Assembly (NCBI GenBank): GCA_903813345.2
Contig: CAIIXF020000004.1
Location: forward strand, 25,359,985-25,423,984
Length of the DNA stretch: 64,000 nucleotides
Origin: Owenia fusiformis
Taxonomy: Eukaryota; Annelida; Polychaeta; Sabellida; Oweniidae
Reading direction: 5' to 3'
The notes under the pieces were generated by a model. That model saw nothing but the letters and a program-made list of their open reading frames with translations, was not told the DNA's origin and made no database searches. Numbering within the stretch: the first letter of the stretch is position 1; every line of letters starts with the position of its first letter. The translations under genes and the position numbers were made by a program. This document shows positions 1 to 11,997 of this stretch, piece after piece.

Positions 1-2114
1 CTATTTATGGACTCACTGAAGATGCCTTTCTTGATATCACTCTGTCTTGTATGACATTCAGACTGATAATGTCCTAATTTGTCACAATAAAAACATTTAA
101 TATTTCTGGCAACAGGCTTCTTCTCTCTAGGCTCATGAATCTCTTTCAACTCATTTATTACTCTCATCAGATTAGCTGTAGACTCCTTGTGCATTTCTTG
201 CATCACTTTCATAAGATTAGCTGTAGATTCTTTATGCAGCTCTTGAAATGCTTTCACCACTTTCAACATCTCATTTTCAACCGGTTCCTCTTCTACAACA
301 TTAATTTCCTCATCTTGAGGTCTTGATTTTAAGCCTTTGCGGATCCTTTCAGACTCAAGATACGACTCCTCTCGTATAGCAATTTCGATGGTGTTGTCCA
401 AAGTGTTACAATATTTGCTATTATTATGAATGGATCGCCTAATCTCATCATCAGGGATAGCCTGAGCAAAACGTTCCCTTGCCAATCGATCTTGAGCAGC
501 CCGAGGTAACTCAGGATATGCTAATGAAGTCAACCGTCTGACATCTTGACCCAGAGTCTGTAGTGTTTCCTTGGGTTTACGTGTTCGGCTCACCCACTCT
601 GCTTGGTACACATCTGCTTTTCCTCCTGGGCCAAACCTTTTATCTAAGGCAGACACCAATTCATCATACGTATAGCCAGGGTCCATCTCATAGATGAGTT
701 GTTGCGCTTGACCCCTAAGGCTAGTTGCAAGAAACTGTTTCTTCTCTTCATCGCTCCATGAATTAGCACTCACACACATGGCAAAGTAGGCTTTGTAGTC
801 TATCCAGGGTGTAGTTCCATTGTAAGTATCCGGCTTGATCTTTGTCTTGTTTTGAGAAGCAGTTTCCTTAGGTATCGTCTCCTCCAATACCTTCCCAACT
901 AACTTAGTCGTTTCTTCATGCATCTTTGCAAACTGTGCTATCACAGAAGGCATTTCATTATTCATCGGTACGGACGTTTCCTGTTCTTGAGGAGTCAAAT
1001 GTGACATATTTGCATTAGTCTGCAGAGCTTCTTCATATCTGGTTTTAGCCTCATTCTGTAATTCATCATATGTAGATCGGTATCTATCATTGGAAGGCTG
1101 ACTTTGAGTCTGTTGAGGCACAAACATTCTTTTACTTGGTACATCCATAAACTTTGTCTCACTGGATCTAAAGTCAGCTTCTGACTTTACAGCTGCAACT
1201 CTCCTTTTTGTCGGAGGACTCTTAAACGCAGGTCTCTTTGGCAATCCTGGAAAATCTTCATCAGAATCAATTCTTTTCTGACGTCTGAGTGGCCACTTTG
1301 GGGGTGTTACCTCTCTATCTCGTTTCACAGGCAATTCTTTATTAGCCGCCATGCGCCCCCCTACCAGTCTTTGCTGGGGGTTAAATGTAGAAGCTACTTC
1401 TTGAGACTGTAATCTTTGAGGGGTTACACTTGACTTCATCTGTAACTCTGTCCTAATCCCTGGATTCAATCCTAATGTAACTACAGGACTTGAAGGTCGG
1501 ACATTACTCTGTAATACTGGCTCAGAGCGAGAAGTTGAACTTTGTAATACCATCTGTAATGTCTGGCATAAGTTGTTCACCTGGTCTTTCATCTGTGTTA
1601 CATCTCCTCCAAGGTTAGTGACCTGGCTTCCCATGTTAGACATGTGTCCTTTCATATTAGCCATCTTAGTTATCATTGTTGAGGTGCGAGGCATGAATCT
1701 GTCTCCTTTTGGTCTGGCTCCCCATGCTTGACTCTGTGGACTATAAACACCATCATGTACTGTGCCTGACCAATAGCCAGTAGTCTGTCTACTCCAGGCT
1801 TTCTTAAACTCTGCTTCTATCCCAGTCTTATCACTAGGGTAGATTGCTTCTGCACCACCAACTGTACGACGTCTCTCATCTGGATCTGCCTCACTTGGCA
1901 ACCTCCATTTCTCCATCGCTGGAAGTTCTGTAGCCATGTGTTCCGTAGTCTTTCTTCCTGTATATTGAAGAGTGTCGTCCTTGGCTATGGGATTATCTAT
2001 CTCACCGTCTGTAGCTAACTTTACAAAGACAGTCTTCTCTACATCTTTAGACTTGTCTGTATTTGTATCAGAGAGATCACCACTCTCTATTGACTTTGGA
2101 TCCTCTGTATCCAT
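1..2114 (-). CDS. Retrotransposon Gag polyprotein, 5' portion, open to window edge
   Basis: One frame stays open for about 704 codons from an ATG at 2114 down to position 3 and continues off the window. The first 300 or so residues are polar and low in recognisable structure. Around residues 430-600 there is a retrotransposon gag (capsid-like) domain, with stretches such as WIDYKAYFAMC, FLATSLRGQAQQL, LGQDVRRLTSLAYPE and ARERFAQAI typical of invertebrate Ty3/gypsy Gag. Near the left edge is a CCHC zinc knuckle, CFYCDKLGHYQSEC (positions about 95 to 54), the usual nucleic-acid-binding motif after capsid. Two near-identical helical stretches containing HKEST-NLM occur just before the knuckle, at 150-260, suggesting a small internal duplication. 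Gag would form the particle that packages the element RNA. It is open throughout, so it looks recently active. Alternative downstream ATGs exist; this one was chosen because it is the most upstream in frame after the PBS. Confidence 0.9.
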   Translation of the reverse strand, partial: MDTEDPKSIESGDLSDTNTDKSKDVEKTVFVKLATDGEIDNPIAKDDTLQYTGRKTTEHMATELPAMEKWRLPSEADPDERRRTVGGAEAIYPSDKTGIEAEFKKAWSRQTTGYWSGTVHDGVYSPQSQAWGARPKGDRFMPRTSTMITKMANMKGHMSNMGSQVTNLGGDVTQMKDQVNNLCQTLQMVLQSSTSRSEPVLQSNVRPSSPVVTLGLNPGIRTELQMKSSVTPQRLQSQEVASTFNPQQRLVGGRMAANKELPVKRDREVTPPKWPLRRQKRIDSDEDFPGLPKRPAFKSPPTKRRVAAVKSEADFRSSETKFMDVPSKRMFVPQQTQSQPSNDRYRSTYDELQNEAKTRYEEALQTNANMSHLTPQEQETSVPMNNEMPSVIAQFAKMHEETTKLVGKVLEETIPKETASQNKTKIKPDTYNGTTPWIDYKAYFAMCVSANSWSDEEKKQFLATSLRGQAQQLIYEMDPGYTYDELVSALDKRFGPGGKADVYQAEWVSRTRKPKETLQTLGQDVRRLTSLAYPELPRAAQDRLARERFAQAIPDDEIRRSIHNNSKYCNTLDNTIEIAIREESYLESERIRKGLKSRPQDEEINVVEEEPVENEMLKVVKAFQELHKESTANLMKVMQEMHKESTANLMRVINELKEIHEPREKKPVARNIKCFYCDKLGHYQSECHTRQSDIKKGIFSESIN

Positions 2115-2170
2115 CTTTAAAGTGCTATAATGTGCCTCTGGTTCAATTCCTCAGAAACAGTCAATCCCAA

Positions 2171-2184
2171 CACCGCTGCCACCA
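2171..2184 (-). other. Primer binding site, tRNA-Leu type
   Basis: On the minus strand the bases TGGTGGCAGCGGTG lie one base after the LTR end. They are complementary to the 3' end of a tRNA-Leu acceptor (ending CACCGCTGCCACCA). This is where reverse transcription would be primed. The tRNA identity comes from memory of tRNA-Leu 3' ends and could be checked against the host tRNA set. Confidence 0.75.
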
Positions 2185-2599
2185 ATGTAACAGTTTGGCC
2201 TATTTTTGTGGATATACGTGGTAGCGTGGCTAATAATAGGCCCACTGTTTAGTAAACGGTGTTTACTTGGTGAGTTACACGGCACACGTTAAATGTGCGA
2301 TTGTCCCTAAAGAATTAAACAGACATATACAATTAAATATAAAATATAAAACAGTATATTGTGGCGTTTATAAGCCCAAATAAAGATGTACATTAAATTT
2401 CAAGTCTAATTATAAGAGTGTTACGATTTTAATATCTCTCTCAAAACTCACAACTCAAAAGTCCATATAAGCTAATAATAATCACTAAGAACACAATATC
2501 CAGAGTCCATGTAAATTGAAGCTGATGATCAATATATCACTGTTGTATCTCCAATATTAAAAGTTCATATATGTTGTAATACTTGTACGTCTTGTATTG

Positions 2600-3750
2600 T
2601 ACTTGTAACTTGAACCTGAAATAGTAATCTCCTGGATCCTCCTCTATGTAGTGTAGTATGATTCAAATTTGATGATGTGAAATCATCTAAGTCAAACTAT
2701 TGCTCCGTAAACGTAAATCTCCTGGATCCTCTTCACTGTATTGTAGTATAATTCAGCTTTGATAATGTGAAATCATCAAGTCAACTATCGGCTCGGTAAA
2801 TGGCTATCTCCTGGATCCTCCTCTCTGGGTTGTAGTATAATTCAACTTTGATTATGTAAAATAATCTAAGTCAAACTATCAGTTGTGTAAACTCCTAAGT
2901 CCTGGATCCTCCTCAATGTGTTGTAGTATAATTCAACTTTGATTATGTGAAATAATCTAAGTCAAACTATCAGTTGTGTAAACTCCTAAGTCCTGGATCC
3001 TCCTCTCTGTGTTGTAGTATAATTCAACTTTGATTATGTGAAATAATCTAAGTCAAACTATAGGCTCTGCAAATGACTAACTCCTGGATCCTTCTCTCTG
3101 TGTTGTAGTATAATTCAACTTTGATTATGTTAAATAATCCAAGTCAAACTATATCAAGTCTGTAAACGACTATCTCCTGGATCTTCCTCAAAGTGTTGTA
3201 GTATAGTTCAACTTTGATTATGTGAAATAATCCAAGTCAAACTATTGGCTCTGTAATCGACTATCTCCTGGATCCTTCTCTCTGTGTTGTAGTATAATTC
3301 AACTTTGATTATGTGAAATAATCTAAGTCAAACTATTAGCTCTGTGAACGGCTATCACCTGGATCCTCCTCAATGTAGATGTATATTCTAACTTCAATGA
3401 CCCAAAATCATCAAAGTCAAAATATCTCGCTGGATAATCTGCTAAGTCCTATAACGTCTTTCTCTATAGATGTATCTTCTAACTTTAATGATGCGAAATC
3501 ACCAAAGTCAAAATGTCTCGCTTGATAATCTGCTAAGTCCTGGAACGTCCTCTCTGTAGATGTATATTCTAACTTCAATGACCAAAAATCATCAAAGTCA
3601 AAATATCTCGTTGAATAAACTGCTAAGTCCTGGAACGTCCTCTCTGCAGATGTATATTCTAACTTCAATGACCAAAAATCATCAAAGTCAAAATATCTCG
3701 TTGAATAAACTGCTAAGTCCCAGAACCTCTTCTCTGTAGATGTTTAAGTC
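2600..3750 (-). repeat. Tandem repeats inside the LTR (two related unit types)
   Basis: From about 2600 to 3380 a unit of roughly 110-120 bp recurs about seven times, each with CCTGGATCCT and GTAGTATAATTCAACTTTGA (plus strand). From about 3380 to 3750 a second, shorter unit of about 90 bp recurs four times (AACGTCCTCTCTGTAGATG, TATTCTAACTTCAATGA). The units share the TAAGTCAAA/AAAGTCAAA theme and are probably diverged from one ancestor. They lie in the predicted R/U5 region of the element transcript. A short open frame across 3417-3668 is a by-product of the 90-bp period. Confidence 0.85.
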
Positions 3751-4656
3751 AAACTATCACAATCTTCAAACTACCAAGTCCAAGGACATCTAATACACGG
3801 CATCAACTGCTAAGTCCATGTAGCCTGCTTCCTTCACAATTAAATAATAAGGCTACCTACAAATATAGCATGCACACAACGACATATGCAAAAATATAAC
3901 ATATGAAAATATTTGACCTCTAAAATGACTAAGTTCATTTAATGTTAAGTGATACTGATATTAAAATATTCTAAGTTCAATATTTCTCTTTCCAAAAACA
4001 ACAAAGTCCAAAATAATGTTTCAACAAATATTGACTAAGTTAATTTCATACTAAGTTATACTGATGTTAAAATATTCTAAGTTAAATATTTCTATCTCCA
4101 AAAATAACAAAGTCCAAAATAATGTTTCACCAAATACTGACTAAGTCCAATAATGTTGTAAATCGTCTAAGTTCCTTGATGATCAAAATAGCTTGTTTCT
4201 CAAACACAAGTTATGTCAGCATTTCCTCTCAGTCTATGAAGGCTGGACAATACGTCTAATGCTTTGTGCTGGGGATAGCTTCACCCTGTTGAAGTTTTGT
4301 CCAGTCTTGTAGATCTCCCTTACTTCCAGTGCGATAAATAAACTAAGTCTCACACACTTAGTTGCATCAAAGTTTTCCCAAAATTCCAATCTCCAAAATA
4401 AACTAAGTTTCGCACACTTAGTTTCCTCAATCTGCCCTTGTATACTGCAAACGTATAGCTTGGCTCATCAGATGTATTCTACTAAGGTACAGCTTCTATC
4501 TTCATGTGTATACTGCAAACGTATAGCTTCAACTCCACAAAATCGACTAAGTTCTATAAAACTTAGAAGATTTTAGCTGTTTCCCGAAATTCCGCTCTGG
4601 AGGTCCTTCCTCGACAACATCTGGCATCGCACTGACGATCCTTCAACAGCGAGATA

Positions 4657-4679
4657 CTTATATAGGCCCGATGACGTCA
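4657..4679 (-). promoter_or_regulatory. LTR promoter: CRE/ATF palindrome plus TATA box
   Basis: On the minus strand, GATGACGTCATCG (centred at 4675) contains the perfect cAMP-response/ATF site TGACGTCA. About seven bases downstream is CCTATATAAG (4657-4666). This spacing is typical of a compact core promoter and points toward gag. It suggests stress- or cAMP-responsive expression of the element, which is an inference from motifs only. Confidence 0.65.
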
Positions 4680-5127
4680 TCGATTTTCGTACAAGATTTC
4701 AACTGTGAATTACAGCTTACTTACGCCATATTTCGCTTCAATATTGATCATACAGCAAGATTATAATATTGACTCAAGAAATACAACAGTAATTAACCAC
4801 TATCTAGTCTAATTTTCCTTCGATTCAATCGAATCAAAAGCAGGAAGTAAAATAATAAAGTTGTCAGGTAAGACTACCGATCAACTACAAATTAGACTGC
4901 CAGATAAGACTACCCGATCAACCTAAACAAAATCGTGATCAAATAAATAAAACATGTGAACTATTTCACCTCTGTAAGTACAACCTAAGTGCTACAAATG
5001 ATACTACATTTATAAATCTTAATAATCTCAATGGGAAATTACTTTCCAGGTGTAATAATTACCTTATGTACAAAAAGACAGCACTAAATTAAAAATCAAA
5101 AATTTTACATTTTAAAATTCCGTTACA

Positions 5128-5500
5128 ATATATATATGAGGTACAGAATATGGCATTATTTCATATATATATGAGGTACAGAATATAGCATTATTTCATA
5201 TATATATGAGGTACAAAATATGGCATTATTTCATATATATATATGAGTTACAGAATATGGCATTATTTCATACATATATGAGGTACAGAATATGGCATTA
5301 TTTCATATATATATGAGGTACAGAATATAGCATTATTTCATATATATATGAGGTACAAAATATGGCATTATTTCATATATATATGAGGTACAAAATATGG
5401 CATTATTTCATATATATATGAGGTACAGAATATGGCATTATATCATATATATATGAGGTACAAAATATGGCATTATTTCATATATATATGAGGTACAATG
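5128..5500. repeat. Minisatellite, about 35-bp unit, about 10 copies
   Basis: TATATATATGAGGTACAGAA followed by TATGGCATTATTTCA repeats about ten times with very few changes. It begins immediately at the outer edge of the LTR, so the retrotransposon appears to have inserted at the end of, or into, this array. Confidence 0.95.
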
Positions 5501-5639
5501 TACAGAGGGAATGGCTTCTGATAATATCTTTCCAGGCATATGGCAACTGCCTCACCTACGTAATTGTTTCAGAAACTATTTATTCAATTGAATTTTCAAC
5601 TATAATTAAGAACTTAAGGTAGAAATATTCCTCATTTAG

Positions 5640-6170
5640 CCTTACATTGCCTCACCTATTTATATTTGCCTTGCCTATTTATATTTGCCTCACCTATTTA
5701 TATCTGCCTTGCCTATTTATATTTGCCTCACCTATTTATATTTGCCTTGCCTATTTATATTTGCCTCACCTATTTATATCTGCCTTGCCTATTTATAATT
5801 GCCTCACCTATTTATATTTGCCTCACCTATTTATATTTGCCTCACCTATTTATATTTTCCTTCCCTATTTATAATTGCCTCACCTATTTATATTTGCCTC
5901 ACCTATTTATATCTGCCTCACCTATTTATATTTCCCCCCTAATTATATTTGATTCACCTATTTATATTTGTCTCACCTATTTAAATTTGCCCTACTTATT
6001 TATATCTGCCTTGCCTATTTATATTTGCCTCACCTATTTATATCTGCCTTGCCTATTTATAATTGCCTCACCTATTTATATTTTCCTCCCCTATTTATAT
6101 CTGCCTCACCTATTTATATTTGCCTCACCTATTTACATTAACCTTTACTATTTATATTTGTCTTATCTAT
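5640..6170. repeat. Minisatellite, 19-bp unit
   Basis: GCCTCACCTATTTATATTT and variants (GCCTTGCCT, ATCT) repeat about 28 times. Because 19 is not a multiple of three, all plus frames cycle through the unit, giving spurious open frames of up to about 200 codons rich in Leu, Tyr and Ile. No gene is inferred. Confidence 0.95.
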
Positions 6171-6847
6171 TTTCATTTGCCTTTTATATTTTGATCTTGC
6201 CACTTGGTTATTTTTATTGTTATTATTTACCGAGTAATATGGCATCAAAGTTGTCTCATAAATCTTATGTATTGAATTAATTGTAAGGGTTTGACCTGAC
6301 ATGATATGACCTTATCAGGTCAGGTTGGGTCTTCTTGACAATAAAGGGAAGATTCATCATGGTAGCTTTCAGGTGTTACACTTTACAGGTTTTACTGTAT
6401 ATTATTGAATATTCTAATGAGATTCTCCAATTTTTGGTTTTCAAGCTTTTTTGTGAAATTGCTGAATTACAGGTCTTACTGTATGTTATTAATTTTTTAA
6501 TGCGTCTTCAATTTTTCGGTTTCAAACTTTTTTGTAAAATTGCCGAATTTCCTTAAGTTTGAGGTTTTGCTAGCACAGCACATCTTCGATTTCCAAGATG
6601 AAATTGCAGCAACTGACACCTTGCGATATTGTGAAACAAGATGAACACAGCAGATAATTGAGAAAATTACATTTGATAATTCAATTAGTTGTCAGATTAT
6701 TAGGATTTGCATCACTCATGTGTGAATTTTGCCATTTTGTACTTTTTTACACATCGTCAATTTAATGGTCATCTTTTGAATGGTAACATTATAATTTGAA
6801 AAATATATATATACTTTCATCTATATTGTTTTAGAAAACACATCAAA

Positions 6848-7222
6848 CACTTGTTTTGTTCTTGGTATCATGTTTCCAGAGTTAAATGAAACATCTTTCC
6901 GAATCTCATTGGAACAAAACGACATAAACACAACATGTTTAGGTCTCTCAATATTGTAATAGTAATTTTGTAATTTTGTTTGATTTAAAAAAAGTATCTT
7001 GTTAATGAAATAAAAGGTTTATCTTGATTTTTATCTATTTTTGGGGGATTTTGTTTAAATTTTTTGAATACTTTTTTAAAATCAACCAAAAATTCCTTTT
7101 TATTACTATAATATTGAGAGGTCTAAAAACATGTTGAATATGCTATTTTGTTCCAACAAGGTTCGGAAAGACATTTTATTTCATTCTCAAGAATTGGTAG
7201 AAAGGACCAAAAACAATTGCAC
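6848..7222. mobile_element. Palindromic MITE-like element
   Basis: The left arm (6848-6985) and right arm (7095-7222) are inverted copies. They share CTTTCCGAA, TTGGAACAAAA, AACATGTTT and CTCTCAATATT in reverse-complement order. Arms of about 130 bp flank a 110-bp AT-rich centre. There is no coding capacity. Target duplication is not obvious. Confidence 0.7.
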
Positions 7223-7504
7223 TAAAAAACACAAAAAATGTTAACAAAAACAGTTATATAAAATATTTCTAAATAATTTTCGCATTAAATTGTTGTCAAT
7301 CAGTCAACATTACATAAAATACCATGTTTTTTACAGAATGTTTTCAATGATTGGTTTACGAGAAAAACATTGTTGAATTCAGTTCTCCATATCGATACCA
7401 CTCCTTTGTTGATTTCTTATTTCAACATTGACTTGTTAATTCCTTGTGTTCTTTTTTTAACTGCTGCATATTTGGTAAGAGGGATCATGATACCTTGAGT
7501 TTGC

Positions 7505-8745
7505 TGGGCAAAGCTCTAACCTCATATTCTGCGCAAATCTCATATTCTGAGTAAATTTCATATCTCATATTCTGCACAAACCTCTTACCTCATATTCTAT
7601 GCATACTGCATATTCTGGGCAAACCTCATATTTCATATTCTGGGTAAATTTCATACTTCATATTCTGGGCAAACCTCTTACCTCATATTTTATGCATACC
7701 TCATATTCTGGGCAAACCTCATATTCTGGGTAAATTAAATACTTCATATTCTGCACAACCTCATATCTTATATTTTATGCATACCTCATATTCTGGGTAA
7801 ATTGAATACTTCATATTCTGCACAACCTCACACCTCATATTTTACGCATATCTCATATTCTGGGCAAACCTCATATTCTTGGCAAACCTTATACCTCATA
7901 TTTGGGGTAAATTTTATACTTCATATTTTGGACAAACCTCATATTCTGGGCAAACCTTATACCTCATATTCTGCACAAACCTCATATCTCATATCCTATA
8001 CATACCTCATATTCTGCACAAACATCATACCTCATATCCTATGCATACCTCATATTCTGGGCAAACTTCATATCTCATATTCTATACATACCTCATATTC
8101 TGGGCAAACCTTATACCTCATATTTTGGGTAAGTTTTATACTTCATATTCTGGACAAACCTCATATTCTGGGCAAACCTTATACCTCATATTCTGCACAA
8201 ACCTCATACCTCATATTCTGCGTAAACCTCATACCTTATATCCTATGCATACCTCATATTCTGGGCAAACCTCATATCTCATATTCTATACATACCTCAT
8301 ATTCTGGGCAAACCTTATACCTCATATTCTGGGTAAGTTTTATACTTCATATTCTATACATACCTCATATTCTGGATAAATTTCATACTTCATATTCTGG
8401 GCAAACCTCATACCTCATATTCTATACATACCTCATATTCTGGGCAAACCTTATACCTCATATTTTGGGTAAGTTTTATACTTCATATTCTGGACAAACC
8501 TCATATTCTGGGCAAACCTTATACCTCATATTCTGCACAAACCTCATACCTCATATTCTGCGCAAACATCATACCTCATATCCTATGCATACCTCATATT
8601 CTGCACAAACCTCATACCTCATATCCTATACATACCTCATATTCTGGGCAAACCTCATACCTCATATTCTGGGCAAACCTCATACCTTATATTCTGGGCA
8701 AACTTCATACTTCATATTCTGGGTAAATCTCATATTCTGAACAAA
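7505..8745. repeat. Minisatellite of CCTCATATTCTGGGCAAA-type units
   Basis: Units of 18 and about 25-26 bp built from CTCATATTCTGGGCAAAC, CTCATACCTCATATTCTG and CTATGCATACCTCATATTC alternate, with higher-order repetition. For example, the block around 8090-8260 recurs near 8430-8600. Open frames of 166 and 312 codons here are artefacts of the repeat and are not genes. Confidence 0.95.
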
Positions 8746-10715
8746 CTTATCTTAACTGATAAAGTAGCCCCTTCCCCTTTAACAAAAATTAACATTATCT
8801 CAAATATTTATCTTGTTTCTGTTGATTTCCTTGTTATTAACTACATGTACTATGCTGGCTGAGGTCAATCCTTTTCATTTTGACGCAATAAAAGCTGCTA
8901 TAGAGGAGGGCATACTCACTATTAAAGACATCATGAAAATATATGTAAAAATGTATCCAAAATATTTGAGGGTTGGTGATTTAATGTATTTTGGATGCTC
9001 TTTCCAATGATATATCACACTGGGTATCATCTATTAAGGTTCTTAGCTGTAGCATGGAGACAGGACTTATTTGACATCATGTGCATGTATGGCTATCTCC
9101 AACTTAAAATGAAGATCAGGTGATACAAATCAATTACTTTATATAAAATGTATATTCACTATATGCACATAAATTACTGTAATTCTGTGCTTTCTCAATT
9201 AAAGTATTTTGTCCGGCTTAATTATTTATTCCAGTTTCATACACATTGATTCACATTAATTCATTAAATTACTGAAAAGAACCTTTGTCAGTTGCTTGAA
9301 AAAGATTTGCATTAAAACATTTGCTCAACTAACCCCTAGAAATGCAAGATACTCTGTTTGTCTAGTTGTATTGTTTAATATATTTTTGAAAGTACCTTAT
9401 GACATCGAACAGTCATCTGATAAACCATTAATATTCTATATGTTAATCATACACATATGTTATGTATCTCATATCAAAGTTTATATGATTAGAAAAGAAA
9501 CTCTTTGACACTGCTCCTCTATGCTTTCTCTTAATGTAGAGATACCTGGGATATTCATAGAAAAAATGGAGGCAAGTAACCAATTAAAGGGGCCGGATTA
9601 TTTGATATTGTAACATGTTCCAAAATAGGTATCTTTATCGCTAAAAATGCCATAAGTTACAACAGGTGTATATTCGGACTTCAAGGCAAAAGTCCTTAAA
9701 ATGACGTGAAATGTCGGATTGTCGTACCAATTTTATCAGTTATCCTCACTGTCGTAAACTCCCTTTTTCCTCTCATTCTATGAATGATTTCATAAATCAG
9801 AGTAGAATTCTAAGAAACGATGGTTAACTTTTGGAAATTGATGTCAGTGTGACCCTCCAATGATCAGAGACTGGAAATTTCTTATTACATAATTATGGCT
9901 CTTGTCTGTTACCATGACAACCAGAGAGCAATGAATAAGTGACATTGTTGGGAGGTGTATTTTACGGGATGTAATAAGAGTAGGCCTTGTATGTGAAAAT
10001 GAAAAGATGATCCACTTTCGGATCAATACAATTATCCAGGGGTGAACTTCAAATTGACAAGGGGGAGGGTCAAAAATCAGTTTTGAAAATCCAATCCTGT
10101 ATGATTTGAGCCTTTTGAAAATTACGTTTGAGATTATAAATTACTACAGAATAGAACTGATCATTTCAGTAAAAATGGTGAGCTTGCCCTTCGGACATGG
10201 AGATAATGTTTCACAGTGAGTTTGACGTGCGATACTAAAGTGCATGGTCTCTAGGTTGCACTTTGTACAAAAAAAAAATTATATATACCTGTGGATCGGA
10301 TGTAAACTCATTTGTTTACATTCACCAAAACGTAAAAAATAGAAAAATTGTCATAACTTTTTAAATCATTGATTTTTGGAACCAATTTTAAAATGTTTTC
10401 TGTCAATTGAATTTTAAAAGATTTTGCAATCTGAAGAAGAAATGCTTTAATGTTTAAGACTATTTGCAATAGCATACCAGTAGGTCAGATTTGGAAGTTA
10501 CATAAATATTTGTGAGTGGAATTGTGAATTTGAACATGACTGTATTCTCGCCTTCTATAAACTGTAAACATTTAGTCAACATTTCACCCAGGGTATATTC
10601 GCGAACAAAACCCCTGGTAATACGTGTAATGTGTGACGTCATAACGGCGGGCCATAGTAATGGCAGACCATAATGAATATTCAAAACATTTTGGTGAGTT
10701 TTCATGTTCGAATCG
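8746..10715. other. Unannotated intergenic stretch
   Basis: No gene is recognised here. A 65-codon open frame at 8813-9010 has mixed composition but no recognisable domain. A short ATG-containing segment at 9566-9575 (AAAAAATGGAGGCAA before GTAACC) could serve as a phase-1 first coding exon for the reductase gene downstream. The match to a donor consensus is weak and intron 1 would then be about 7.7 kb, so this is only a candidate. Confidence 0.3.
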
Positions 10716-10716
10716 T

Positions 10717-10855
10717 AATATAGACCTCAGAGCAGGGCTAGGCACAAAAGCTTTCGAACCCCTCACTCCCTTTGGTCGTTTGGGGTACAGAAAACATTTG
10801 TGCCTAGCCCTGCGGGGTGTATTCGACAATATTACCCCTGCTCTTCGGTCTATAT
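10717..10855. repeat. Imperfect hairpin (SINE/MITE-like)
   Basis: ATATAGACCTCAGAGCAGGG plus CTAGGCACAAA (10718-10748) pairs with TTTGTGCCTAGCCCTG (10797-10812) and CCCCTGCTCTTCGGTCTATA (10835-10854). The right arm has about 27 extra bases. Overlapping frames on both strands are a consequence of the palindrome. Confidence 0.65.
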
Positions 10856-11997
10856 TTTTCTTAATTTAGTAAATGACCGCATCATAGACTGTAGGGGAAC
10901 ATTACTTGCTTTCTTGTAATATAACTCAAAGATCATCCTATGAGTTGAAACGGGGCGTTTTTGATTTGAAAGTGTTGCAGATTTACGAGAACACATGTGA
11001 GGTCATGTCAGCAGATATATTCTATTATTCCATGATGGTGAAATTCCCCGCAATCTGATTGGTTCACATGACTTGAATATATCTTGTATTTACATGCACT
11101 TTCCACTTAGCGTTAGATACAGAGTGAAAATGACGTCAGCGTTGTCAGTAGATATATTCTATTCTATTATACCACTTAGATACATACAAAATCTTGACAA
11201 TACGTGCTACATGTATGTGCCTTTGGATCTAATTTGTGCTTATTCATATTTGATTCATCATTTCAAACTCACACTATATTGTTACAATGTTACTACAATG
11301 TTAAGGTATCGGATTGCGGAAATGTGAACGTACACAATTGAACATATTGAATAATTTAAGTTGAAGCATGTGATATGGTGATGTCATAGTGTTGTATGGA
11401 TTCTATATCTCATGCTATGAAAATACGAGATGTATATATGTCTTATGGCCTAATGAAATCACTAGAAATTTTCTATATTTAATCAGTGGGCTAAAATTCA
11501 AAATTTAAATCAAACGAGAATTATCAATATCACATCACAACTTATAATTATCATCCAAAATGTGAAAATTTCGGAAATATGGAATTATCTTAAACAAAAG
11601 TCAATTAAATGAATGAATTAACATTGTGATAATATTCTGTATTCAGTTACTAGAATTCAGTATTAGGAAGTCCTGTGTATGCGAGGTATTGGAATATCGC
11701 CAGATTGCATTGAGGTCGTTATGACATTTTGACGATTCATTTGTCTCCGTCCCAGTCACTGCAGTGGCTAATATTTTAACATTATTTCCACTTCGACTGA
11801 AATGATAATACTCTTTAGTTGATCTCTCGGTTTTCCACCTGCTACATTCAATTTTAGTAGAATGGCCACCCCTAAGATAACAGAAAAATAAAGTAACAAA
11901 TTTGAGTAGAAAAATGACCATATATACATGTATCTCAACTTAAAAAATTTATAAACTCTGCATGGCCTCATTTCAAAGGCATGCAGTAATGCACTAT

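Larger units (their letters stand above)
1..5127 (-). mobile_element. LTR retrotransposon, Ty3/gypsy-like, 5' half (truncated by window edge)
   Basis: Reading on the minus strand, this stretch has the order LTR (5127 to 2186), primer binding site (2184 to 2171), short leader, then a long open gag frame (2114 to beyond position 1). Pol and the second LTR would lie left of the window, so integrity and target-site duplication cannot be judged. The LTR termini TGTAACGG and CTGTTACA form the expected TG...CA inverted ends. The uninterrupted gag suggests a young, possibly active copy. Assignment to Ty3/gypsy rests on the gag style and the tRNA-type PBS, not on a visible reverse transcriptase. Confidence 0.88.
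2186..5127 (-). repeat. Long terminal repeat (about 2.94 kb)
   Basis: The minus-strand LTR begins TGTAACGG at 5127 and ends CTGTTACA at 2186, directly before the PBS. It is unusually long because about 1.1 kb of tandem repeats lie between promoter and PBS. A CRE-like palindrome and a TATA box sit about 460 bp into the LTR, so the transcribed R/U5 part would be about 2.4 kb. A related but degenerate LTR end is seen at 58490-58530. Without the second LTR, the right-hand limit rests on the terminal motifs alone. Confidence 0.75.

Noticed and set aside
7802-8740. 312-codon open frame
   Set aside because: It is composed entirely of the CTCATATTCTGGG minisatellite; no non-repeat coding sequence.
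8813-9010. Small gene encoding a 65-residue protein with a hydrophobic start
   Set aside because: No recognisable domain, no splice or conservation evidence, and it begins in repeat-adjacent AT-rich DNA.
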